Of a stretch of 64,000 nt of DNA, positions 23,726 to 34,012 are shown piece by piece (positions within the stretch are counted from its first letter, which is position 1; each line of letters starts with the position of its first letter). The stretch lies in assembly GCA_963995505.1 (NCBI GenBank), contig OZ023187.1, forward strand, positions 18,886,584-18,950,583, given 5' to 3'. This stretch comes from Hypericum androsaemum. Its lineage: Eukaryota > Streptophyta > Magnoliopsida > Malpighiales > Hypericaceae. A program made the translations under genes and the position numbers. Below the pieces are notes generated by a model. That model had not been told where the DNA came from and did not search any database. It saw only the letters and a list, made by a program, of their open reading frames with translations.

Positions 23726-24719
23726 AAAATTTAAAATTTAATTTATTGTGAAATTCTATATCCAAATCGCTTTTAAATCCAAACCCTCAACAGAGATAAG
23801 CCTGAAGATGGTCGAGAAACAGAGCAACAAATCTCAGCCTTCAAAGACCGAAGCCCAATAGCCCGTGTAAAAGGCAAACTCTATAATGGACTTAGTCCAA
23901 AGCCCAGTACTAATTCATATTCGAATCAGATAAAATACAGCCAAAATTCACTCAACCATCTTGTATTGTTTAATTATCATTTACGTCCACATACATGAAT
24001 TTGTTCACTGGATTTATATTAAATAAGCGTTGGTGCATTAAAAAATTATTGGAAAAATAAGGGGAAAACAATTACTATTGGGACGGATTTGGAGGCAGGA
24101 CTGATCCAAATAAACCCACCCCATGACATTGCATTAGTTACTCCACTTCCACGGTCGCAGCAGACTCCGAGCACATTCACCACAAGAGACAACGCCAAGG
24201 CTCCAAGTGTATCGAGCGATCACGCCTCGTTTAAAGAGAATGGAATGATTCGTATTTGATTCGTTTAAAAACGAATTCGTTTCGGAGGCAGTTCAAATCC
24301 CAATTATATTTTTTCGAATCAAATCAAATTAAATCCGTATCGAATTCAATTCACGGTCACCCTACCGACAAGTCTCGTGACTACCCCAAAACTGCTCTCA
24401 CCCTCCTCCATAATATTAATCCACACCCTCACCTAACTCTCCACCTAACCCCGCCTCTAACCCGGACAAGTCTCAAGCTTCCAAGAAGAACAGCCAAGAC
24501 ATCCAACCCAACCGCCCTCTTGTTTATCATTAATAGCCGGCCCGCCCTCTTGTTAGAATTCCCGGTTTTATCTCAATTTAATTGTTGATGCTGATCGCTG
24601 GCATGCCCCACCTCCAGCGATTTTCTTGATGGGTTGATTGATATCTTGTCTAAGTGCAATACCTATCGTATTAAAATATATGGAGATTTTAACATGGTAT
24701 TAGAACGTGTTTATTTCAT
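23726..24719. other. Intergenic DNA between inverted DC1 copies
   Basis: No gene is supported. The 110-aa frame at 24256-24588 has no recognisable domain. A run near 24255-24350 is rich in GAATTCGTTT-like text with inverted copies. Confidence 0.4.
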
Positions 24720-25789
24720 CACATGCCTACGACACCCTCTGGTTGATTGCTTACATTTCCATGTGGGAAAACGACCTGCTGTGTTATAATATATTAATGG
24801 AGGTGACTTAAACTTGATCATCACTTAAACTTGCTTTCTATTCCATTTAACCGACAGAACTTTTTTCTTTCTAACCCTCGCAGAGACAACCTGGGAGATG
24901 GGTAATAGCCATCCAGTGCACGAACACAGTTTGACAGTTTGGGAAAAGAAAGAGGAAGATGGAGTGGTGGAGTGCCGTGCCTGTAAAAAGGAGATTCCAG
25001 GTCAGAATTACTACTGGTGTGATGGATGTCAATCTTATTTACACGAGCGTTGTGCAAAACTTGCTCGTCACATCAAGGCCTTCTTCCACCCTTGCGGACT
25101 CCTCCTTAATACTTCTTCTCCCTCTGCGTGCAATTCTTGCCTTGAGTATCGCCCTGATGATTTCCACTACTATTGTGAGCGATGCGATTTTAGTATGTGT
25201 GCAGAATGCTCAGTTCGAGTTCTCTCCCTCGTTACTACTGGCGAGGGAGAGAGCGTGAAAGAGCAAGTTCTACATTGTTGTCATCGCCATCCTCTGCAAC
25301 CACTTCCCGCAGAACCCGAGTCCTTGTTTTCTTGTCAAATCTGTGAAATGCCTTGCCCACTTGGACCAACTTGGGGTTGTGAACCATGCAATTTTCATCC
25401 TCAAATAGTACAAACCGATCGTGAATTCACAGAATTGCCTTGGGTTCTGATCTCAGTTCCAAATAAAAAATGTATCGATCAAGCACGCTTGTCATGTTCA
25501 TCCTCTCATGCTGAAAGAGTACTACGTCGAAGACAACGGATCAGATGAGTTCGCTTGTCACGTTTGTGAAGAAGACTGAGACCCACGGCTTCGTGTTTAT
25601 TTTTGCTCGCGAGGTTGTCTGATGATTTGCGACATAAAGTGCGTGCTAAATGAGGTGCATGTCTTGAAATCTTGTATTGGTTTTTGTAATTAGTCTGTCA
25701 TGAGAAAGAAATTCAAGCAGTAAGTCAATGTGACCGTTATTACATCTCTTACAATATTTTGTTTATTCACTCTGTCAGGTTCTGCCAAT

Positions 25790-26661
25790 TCTTCGTGGCG
25801 AGCATGGAAAAGTGGAATTGAGAACGCCATTTCCACAAGTTTCTTGCAGGGTAATCAATAACAAGTCAGGCTTCACAAAGATTGTGTTGGATTCTTTAAG
25901 TGAAAGTGAAGAAGCTGGAGATGGCGACCGAAAGACCAAGCATGTTTTCTCGATTGATGATTTAACAGATTCTTTTTCTGACTTTGCTGAGGAGAAAACT
26001 TCTGCTGTTGAAACTTTAGAAGGAGAATATATTTCATATGAAGAGGATGAATTTGGAGAGGAAATAGACGTCCAAAATAGTGATGGAGAAAGTGGAAGCA
26101 GCTCTGCATCAGAAGAATTATGCAGAACGGACACAAACCTTGACAAAGAAGTCGAAAGCTATTCATTTACTTGGAATGCCTTGTCACGCTTCATGGAGCT
26201 TCTCCATGCTCCTCCATTTGATCCCCTTCATGGTGTAAGATATCTTGGGAGCGCCTACGGTGGATCAATTATGACAGGAGATTATGCACTTCCCGGAGAT
26301 CTCGATCCAATATACAAAGAGTCTTTCGGAATGTACAACATCATTGACCACAAGTGCACGCTCAACTACGCACGAAGGCGACTTCTGGTTTTCGTGACAT
26401 GTTGTGTTCTCCATGAGATGCGGATAACCAAAGTTGCGGATGTCAAAAAGGAAACAATTCTAAAGTGGTTGGGATGGGTTAGATTTGTCGAAGAGAGAGG
26501 CATATTCAATGTTGGGATTTTGGCTGAAAATATCAAGAAAGTTTGGAAAGCTCATTACTACATTCAATCAAGGAAGATCGTGGAGGACAAATCATCACGG
26601 CTGGAGCGAAAGCTAGAGCAAGTTTCCATGTACAAAGCAGAACTAAGGACCAAGATGGATG
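25790..26661 (+). CDS. Tail exon of DC1 copy C (PEARLI-4-like part)
   Basis: This exon is open from the splice acceptor to the insertion point. It has an N-terminal VELRTPFPQVSCRVINNKS, an acidic Glu/Ser linker (about 40-110), then SFTWNALSRFMELLHAPP, GSIMTGDYALPGDLDPIYKE, RRRLLVFVTCCVLHEMR and TILKWLGWVRFVEERGIFNV, and a basic end LERKLEQVSMYKAEL. The match to copy A runs along the whole exon. The last 20 residues of the frame are supplied by the inserted LINE fragment. Function of the domain is unknown; a PEARLI-4-like fold is my inference. Confidence 0.65.
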
Positions 26662-27120
26662 GCGGTTGTTGGTGTTCGTGATCAGGCTATTCCAGCGATC
26701 CTAGAGCTTGCAAATTTTTCTCTCGGGGCAGCGGGCAGCCTCCTTGATGGGCCGCGTGCTTCCTCTTTATTGGGCCGAGAGTATTTCTTTTGATCCAGGC
26801 CCACTTTGATGGTTCTACATGGGCGAAGGATCTGGTTTTGTATCTGGTGGGCCTTTCCATTTAGGCCGAGAGAGTCTCTTTGAATCAGGTCCACTTCGAT
26901 GGATATGACTCCCACGAGTCACATGGGCGAAGGTTCTAGTTTATGATCTATTCTTGACCACTCGACATGTGGGTGTGTTCGAATAGAGTAATTTGTTATG
27001 ACAGCGGGTCAACCTCTATGGTCGTCTGTTTAGGCCTTGATTTTCTTTATTGTTTCTCTTTTCTCATCCCTTCTGTAATTTTCTTTTTCTTATTAATAAA
27101 GTTCTTAATTTAAAAAAAAA
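26662..27120 (+). mobile_element. 5'-truncated LINE fragment with poly(A) and TSD
   Basis: A 459-bp insertion in the DC1 tail exon, flanked by a perfect 14-bp duplication GACCAAGATGGATG (26648-26661 and 27121-27134). It ends with CTTATTAATAAAGTTCTTAATT and nine A's. The tail resembles the 3' end of the minus LINE at 60771 (TTATTAATAAAAGTTCGTAA). No coding sequence remains. Severe 5' truncation is usual for LINE insertions. Confidence 0.9.
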
Positions 27121-27260
27121 GACCAAGATGGATGAACTGTGGATCAAGATGTATAAAGCAGAGGCAAGACACCAGATGATAAAGAACATGATACTTACAG
27201 AGTAATTGGGTCCCGGGGCGCAATGAAAAAAGCAAGAAGTGATGCTCTTGAAATTAAATA

Positions 27261-27847
27261 GAGAAGTTGTTTCGATTCAGTACTCATGTATCCCCGGAAT
27301 TTTCCTGCCAAATAGAATGTAAGCAATCCAAAAATGTCATTTCTCAATTTTTTTTACATGTACTTCAATATAAATTATATGCAGATTTAGCTCATTATTA
27401 TCGTATATTATTGTCTTTTACCATAGTACCTCTGTACTACGACGGATGGTGGGTGTTTTGGACTTCAATATCGGATTCAGTTTCAGCTTATAATCTAGAA
27501 ATGGACTTGCTGTATTGCTTATCTAATTAAGATTAGCAATAATACAAGAGAGTATCACACATATTCTCTCTCTCTCCTGCCCTTGGTTTTGGATGCCAGT
27601 TGTATTGGTGAAAGATTGGAACTTGAGTGTTCACCTTGTGTTTAGTAGAGGACCCAGTAATTGCTTTTCCCTGAACTATGCATATCTCACTTTGTAGTCT
27701 CCAATTATGTGTGTGTGAAATGTGAAAGTTGTGTTTTATACCTTAGCTGCATCCTACTTTGACCCTGTTTTAGCTTATGTCTAAGTTATGGTGTGATCAC
27801 TTAGATTGTTTTCGATTTCGGCAATTACAATGTGACGATCTGCTGAG
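27261..27847. other. 3' flank of DC1 copy C
   Basis: AT-rich DNA with a short (TC)n run near 27565. No gene is recognised. The 87-aa frame at 27267-27530 lacks any domain and overlaps the DC1 3' flank. Confidence 0.4.
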
Positions 27848-27990
27848 TCTCCTCCCTTTGTTTGGATTGGCATGTGAGGCTACTTTGCAGCAGGAGCAGG
27901 TGCACTCTGCTTTTCCCAACATATAACTAAGGTCAGAAAATTGTGAAATGCAACTAGCTTCACATGCCAATCTAAACAAAGGGAGGAGAT
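27848..27990. repeat. Inverted repeat able to form a hairpin
   Basis: Arms 27848-27881 (TCTCCTCCCTTTGTTTGG, then ATTGGCATGTGAGGCT) and about 27956-27990 are near-perfect inverted copies of about 34 bp with a loop of about 75 bp. It may be the core of a small MITE or a transcribed hairpin. No TSD was recognised. Confidence 0.6.
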
Positions 27991-28029
27991 TTAAGGAGAA
28001 GACGGTGTTGCGGATGAATGTGAATCTCT

Positions 28030-28145
28030 ACTTCTTCTGGTAATTCAGCAGATGATTTGTGGAAATCAGAGCGCGCTAACTACACTTGTAGCTCCGAGTC
28101 CGAGCAAGGCATGATTCTTTACTGAATTCGCACCTTCCATACTCC
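28030..28145 (-). pseudogene. Short DC1 exon fragment
   Basis: The plus-strand text GGTAATTCAGCAGATGATTTGTGGAAA, read in short pieces such as TTCAGCAGATGATTTGTGG, followed by CACTTGTAGC and GAGCAAGGCATGATTCTTTAC, parallels the same positions in copy A (near 2055-2130) and copy B (near 21350-21435). It is a decayed piece of one DC1 unit on the minus strand, with no open frame. Confidence 0.6.
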
Positions 28146-28415
28146 ATAACAGACAACACTGACCCAAATTGGAAAGAACGGCTCGGAGACAGCCATTACA
28201 AAGTGCAGAGGCGGACTTGTTCTTATAAACCAGGAGAGTTCTTCCTAAGGAAACCTGGTTTGTTTTATGTCAGGCAGAATAAGTCGAAGCAGAGATGAAA
28301 ATTGCCTTAATTTGATAAGCAATCGTCATGGATAAAGCAAAATGCCAAGATCATAACCTGAATTTGTAATTGAAGTTAGAACACCCTCTATCTGGAGTAG
28401 TACAGAAGGACTTGG

Positions 28416-29023
28416 TGATGGATTTAACGTGTAATTAACAAGTAATTACATGTTAAACCCGATTAATTAACAAATTAATTCGTTAATAGTAAATCACTTA
28501 TTTGTTGAAGCAAGAGGTCCACAGGTTCGGGTTCACAATGTCTTCGTGCCAGTCGAATTACGATCACGTTATAACGGATTCGTAATTGATTTTCATGAGA
28601 TTTCCTCTATTGAAAATCTGATCAAAACTCAGGGACTATTCCAGAGTTTTTCCTTTCTTATTGAGTGGTTGTGGAAAAACTTACATTTTGGTTCAGCCAG
28701 ATTTCTCCTTTTATAGGGAAGTCCGGCCAATCAAAACGCGCCACGTGGCACTTTGGACCGCATGTCCGCCACGTGGCTACTACGTGGCACTTCGGACCGC
28801 ATGTCCGTCACGTGTCATGCCACGCGGCAAAGCTATCACTAACTTTGCCACGGGGCAGCACGACAGCGTGCCACGTGGGCCGCCAACTTTGGCGTCGGCG
28901 CCACGTCACGCTGACGTGGCGCCTACGTGGCTCCGGAACGTTGACCGGCCCATTCAACCAACAAATGGGCCTGGGCCCAATCAGGCACAATAATAATTGT
29001 CTAATTAGGCCTAGGGTCCAACA
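28416..29023 (-). repeat. 3' LTR of the large copia, with G-box array and TATA box
   Basis: A 608-bp LTR. On the minus strand a TATA box CTATAAAAGG lies at about 28708-28718. Just upstream of it (28742-28930) are four CACGTG palindromes (28742, 28780, 28809, 28872) and other ACGTGGC copies. It differs from the other LTR at about 5% of sites in the first 100 bp by eye. Confidence 0.9.
28740..28932 (-). promoter_or_regulatory. G-box/ABRE-type element array in the LTR promoter
   Basis: Imperfect repeats of about 40 bp carry CACGTGG, TACGTGG and GACGTGG cores, immediately upstream of the LTR TATA box. ACGT-core sites of this type bind plant bZIP and bHLH factors; activity here is inferred. The second LTR (38812-39130) has more repeat units, but many CG steps have decayed to TG or CA. 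Confidence 0.6.
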
Positions 29024-29965
29024 TCTCCCACTCAATTATTATTGACCTTGATCAACAGCTATCAGATTTCTTTAAAGGATTTCGTGCGACCAGCATACGT
29101 CGAGTATGTTAAGCCAAATTCAAGAGCACGGACACTCAGGCTACTTGAATAGTAGCATCTCGACAACCTTCTTGTATAATGCATGCTATTACCCCAGGAC
29201 TCATGTCACATTCCATTGTTCACATCAGTGGTTTCAAACAATTATATTCGGGTTCACTATTGTACTTTTCAATACAATTGGTGCACCTGAACCACGAAAC
29301 TCAGAATGTGATGAACATAGTTCCTTCTCCCTTAACTATATTTTTTTCATAATGATACAACCTGTTTTTCTGGTCAGCCCTGCCAGGTCGAATCGCTATG
29401 CCATTACTTTTTCATGAACTTTCCAAGCTAGCAGCACTGGACCATACTTACAGAATACGTTTAGGATCTTAAGGGTAGGTTTCGGGAATCACAGTTCTCG
29501 AAAATTATTGTCACACCAGGGATTGTGAAATCACTCAATATTTTTATCCCATCCAGTGGTCGAGTATCACACATGATACTGATCACGTGTTACTGTGTAC
29601 TTTCTTTTTTGAAGGAACATATGTCATTTAACACTATACTAGAGTATCAGTCTTAGCTTAACTCTAGGCTAATAGGACAGACAATATGATAAGTTCCACT
29701 TATATCTTATCATGTGGATTGTAGAAAATCCAAATACAGTAACTTATTCCTGCATCCCATAAGGAAACTTGCTCTTGAGCAAGACGGCATTCCGTCATAG
29801 AACATGCACTTATGAATGTCCAATAACTGCCTCATCTCATATAGGAATCAACTTCGTGACTCCCACTGAGGTAAACACCCATGTGAGTGGGCTACTTCTT
29901 TGTCCAACATGTTTCATAAATAACTCATATTGCCAAATAAAACTCCTATATTCTAACTAATTAGA
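29024..29965 (-). other. 3' non-coding region of the large copia
   Basis: The DNA between the RNase H stop and the polypurine tract. No ORF with a recognisable domain is present. Such long 3' regions occur in several plant copia families. Confidence 0.5.
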
Positions 29966-31490
29966 TTACAAATAAAACCGTCGTAAACCCAGTGACTTAA
30001 CATGTTTCTCGAACACTTCTCGAGGTAATGCTTTAGTCATTAGATCTGCAACCATATCTTGTGTAGATATGTGTTTCATACACAGTTCTTTATGTTTTAC
30101 TAAACTTCTAACAAAGTAAAATTTAATATCTATATGCTTAGCACTGCTATGGAATCTAGGATCCTTAGCATAGGCTATAGCTGCCTGGTTGTCGCAAAAT
30201 AGACTCACGGGCTCCGTCGAGTTGATCAGGGAGAGATGGCTTAAGAATCTCTTCAACCATACTGCTTCTTGTGCAGCATGAGCTGAAGCTACATATTCCG
30301 CTTCCATTGTTGACAGGGATACACAGGTTTGCTTCTTACTACTCCATGAGATAGCACCCCCGTCCAACAAGAAAACGAATCCAGATGTAGACTTTTTCTT
30401 GTCCACGTTACCTCCCCAATTAGCGTCAGTGTAGCCACTCAGTATCAGGTCACGCCCTTGATAGCACAAGGAGTATTATGCAGTAGTGTTCAAATATTTC
30501 AAAATCTCTTTGACAGCCTTCTAGTGAGCACTACCTGAATCAAACTGATATCTGCTTGCTATCCCAACAGCATAGCAAATATCAGATCTGGTACACAACA
30601 TTGCGTACATCATACATCCAACTGCGTTGGCGTAAGGAATCTTCTCCATGTTCCCATATTGTTTAGCTATTTTTGGGCACATTTCCTTACACAAATTATG
30701 ACCTTTAACCAATGGGACGTACTTTGGGTTACTGTGATCACATTTGAAACGTTCTACTACTTTGCGAATATATGTCTCTTGTGAAAAAGACACTATCCTT
30801 TTCGAACAATTTCTCAAAATCTTAACTCCGAGTATGTAATTCGTTTCACCCATGTCTTTCATTTCAAAGTTGGAAGATAACCAATCTTTGATTTCGGCAA
30901 GAAATTCCATGTCATTTCCAGCTAAAAGTATGTCATCAACATACAAAGTGATGATAACAAACTTCTTTCCTGATCGCTTAACATACACGCAGTGATCTTC
31001 GTCTATCATTATAAAATCATGCGCCATGATCGTATTATGAAAACTAATATACCACTGTCTAGACGACTGCTTAAGGCCATAAATTAATCTATTCAATTTA
31101 CAAATTGTGTTCGCAGCCTTTTTGAATGTAGCCCTCAGGCTGAATCATGTAGATTTCTTCATCCAATTCTTCTTGGAGAAAAGCAGTCTTTACATCCATT
31201 TGATGTAATTCTAGATTCATGTTAGCAACCATAGCTAAAATGACCCTAATTGACATAAATCTAACAACAGGTACAAAAGTCTCCTCGTAGTCTATCCCAG
31301 CCTGCTGTTTGAACCCTTGGGCAACCAAACGCGCTTTGTATCTTTCGATACTGCCATCTGCATTGCGCTTGATTTTGAGAATCCACTTATTCTCAATTTC
31401 CCTGCGCCCCTTAGGTAGGTCAACCAGATTCCAAACCTAGTTTTTGATCATGGAAGACATTTCTTCCTCCATTGTATTTATCCATTCAGT
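29966..31490 (-). pseudogene. Copia reverse transcriptase and RNase H, broken
   Basis: Read leftward: VAQGFKQQAGIDYEETFVPV and QMDVKTAFLQEELDEEIYM (palm entry), then a break, NRLIYGLKQSSRQWY, the catalytic YVDDILLAG, FEMKDMGETNYILG, then RNase H with ISWSSKKQTCVSLSTMEAEY and a C-terminal EKHVKSLGLRRF. Breaks at about 31097 and 30500 and the scattered frames show it is no longer translated as one protein. Confidence 0.88.
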
Positions 31491-31991
31491 TCATTTTGGA
31501 GATGACAAAGCTCCAGATACATTCTTTGGCTCATCTTCATCCTGCAGGATGGCCAGAAGAATTTCACTTGGACCACCAAATTTTTTTAGTGATACCAAGA
31601 ATGCATTAGCCTCACCTTCGATGTCAAATCGTCCGCGTGGTATGCTAGTTCTGCTAGACCTACAGTATTCCCAGTTTTGATAAACATCTCTCATATATTC
31701 ATCATATCTAAGAATCGCACTCCCACTGGGTGAAAATACCGTACTCCCACTGGAATAAGGAATTATCTCCCTTTCAGGACTCAGATCACGACCTTTCCGG
31801 TCATTTTGAGTTAGAAAATCTCTATCTTCCTCCTCAATTCTCCCACTCGGAAGAAGTGGTCCATATGATTCTGGTTCATCTGTCTCATAAAGGGTAAGGT
31901 CATTACTAACCTCCCCCAACTTTGGAAATTCATTCTCCAAAAATGAGAAATCGCGTGATTCAAATTCTGTTACATGTCCATTGTCCAGTTC

Positions 31992-34010
31992 TGTCACGAC
32001 CCAAAATCGTGGTCGGTGACCGGCGCTAGATTATGTCAAAGATAATATAATGACCATGACCTAGCAAGCCTCAAACATAACACGTCATTATCAATAAGAT
32101 ACTTATCGTTATCGAAGACCTGGCAGACATAATTCAAAAGTTGGAGTACACATTCCAATATCATATCACCAAACCCATCCTTTTAAAACATAACATAAAT
32201 TACAAATATATTACATATTAACATTAATCTAAGTCATACATCAAAAGACAACGGAATATGTATAATGGAGCGACCTAGATCACAAAGACAAAAGACCATC
32301 TGGAGACCTTTGAACGTAGCCCGGGAATGAGGAAAACGGATTGTACTTGGATGAAAAAGCTTCTCCAAATGCAAACACCTCTCAAAACTCTTCACCTGTT
32401 GATTAGTAAGGGATAAGTGCTTTGAAACACTTAGTAAGCAAATATTATAAGTAACATGTATTTAACCAACCAGTCGTTCCCCATCAAAACCCAACCACAT
32501 ACTGACACAAAGCCAAGACAACGCAAAGACCACTTCACAAACAAAATCATCAAGGAAATTTGCATATCACACATAATCAACTTTTCAGATAGACTTTCAC
32601 AAAACACATAACACAACTCGGATGAACTTCAGATAGGTCTAGATAGTGTCACTCCCACTCCGACACGAGGATACCATATCTTAAAGGCGTCATCGGAAAC
32701 CAACCCCGCCGGCCAAATATCATATCGTATACATATCCAATGTATCCTCAGAATATGTGCACATATGCCAACATCCCCGGTTGGTCACGGGTAGACCTCA
32801 TCATCCGCCATCACACAAATCACATACCAGACTTTCCAAATTTCACATACATACACAGACAATCCAAAAGCAACCTCAATACCAAATAGCTCAAAACCAA
32901 ACCCAATACCACATTTCAACCCATTCAAAAGTATGACAAACAAAGCACATCACCCACGTCCAGTTAATTAAACACATGTTACAAAGAATATCCACTTACA
33001 AAACAATGGTTGGTCAACCATTCAAAGAGAAGCTCCGTGCTTCGATTTACACCTCGTGGCCCTCGAACACAAACCGTCGATTAACTAGTCAAAAGAACAC
33101 AAATCACTATAATTACCAACCTCTTTAGCATGTAAATATATCCTAGGAACCATAAAAACTCATTTTATAAACCCTTAATTTCGGATTTAAATATGGCAGC
33201 CCCAAAATTCAAGCCAAAATTCATAAAACAACACCCCCGATGCTCGATTCCTCTTCTAACTTCTACATAAACTCGAATCCCATCTTTAACTCACCTTATC
33301 CTCCTTCATCTAGGTCATATTAACTTGTTCTAATCCTCACCTACTAACTTATTCAAGGTTCAAACGAATTTTCTACTCACTTAAGCAAAATCCTACACAA
33401 ATACTTACCTATTCTTCCAAGTTGTTCAAATCTGTCCACCTTTCTTCCTTCTTCTTTCACCTTCGTTTTTCCCCTTTTCTCTACTCTTTCCTCCTCTGTT
33501 TTCTGTCTAAAATAGGTGTGGGTCGAGCCCCTCCCCACCTGTCCAGGAGATATTCCCCCCTTTTAGCTATAGTAACCTTTAATGGTTGCCAGCTAGCAAC
33601 CACTTACTACCAAATTTCCTCTTTTAGTCCCAGACTCTTCTAGCCTTCCAAAATCATTCCTAAACTTCTTAATATGTTCTAAGAAGTCCCTAAAATGAGC
33701 CTTATTTAAATAGAATCACATAACAAATCAGTTTCACAAATCTTTCCAATACCGACAAAATTAGTCATATTTTCGAGCACCTGGAATTCTGACTCTGTTC
33801 GGACCAAATTATTTCATAAATCACAAAACTAAAAGAACAAAGTTATAGATCTATTTGTTACGAATCCACACAAATTGGAATCACCTAAGTTGGAGTTTGG
33901 ATGAAGAAGTTACGCCTATTTTACCAAACGTCAACGAACTAAGCTTAAACCTTTCCAAAATCAACCTTATTAGGTTGTAACAAATTTGGTTAAAGGGTGA
34001 GGATATCACA
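31992..34010. mobile_element. Nested solo LTR, 2.0 kb
   Basis: It begins TGTCACGACCC and ends GGATATCACA, with TG...CA termini and a perfect TSD AGTTC (31987-31991 and 34011-34015). It splits the copia polyprotein exactly between the integrase C-terminal region and the hinge. The TGTCACGACCC start is common in plant Gypsy-type LTRs, so a Gypsy solo LTR is likely. No internal coding region is present. Frames inside it are short and random. Confidence 0.88.
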
Positions 34011-34012
34011 AG

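Larger units (their letters stand above)
24898..27260 (+). pseudogene. DC1-domain protein gene, copy C, internally deleted
   Basis: The start MGNSHPVHEHSLTVW at 24898 matches the start region of copies A and B. Exon 1 is open with CRACKKEIPGQNYYWCDGC, CERCDFSMCAEC and SCQICEMPC up to CNFHPQ (about 25405). It then jumps to text matching only the last DC1 unit (LKEYYVEDNGSDEF-like, in another frame, with a stop in EED-stop-DP at about 25579), so the middle DC1 exons are gone. An intron (acceptor CTGTCAG near 25780) leads to the tail exon, open to 26681. The tail is cut by a LINE 3' fragment at 26662, resumes at 27135 and reaches its own stop near 27260. It faces copy B, with about 2.1 kb between their start codons. 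Confidence 0.85.

Noticed and set aside
27848..27990. A known microRNA gene
   Set aside because: The stem resembles a hairpin precursor but I could not match either arm to a family I know.
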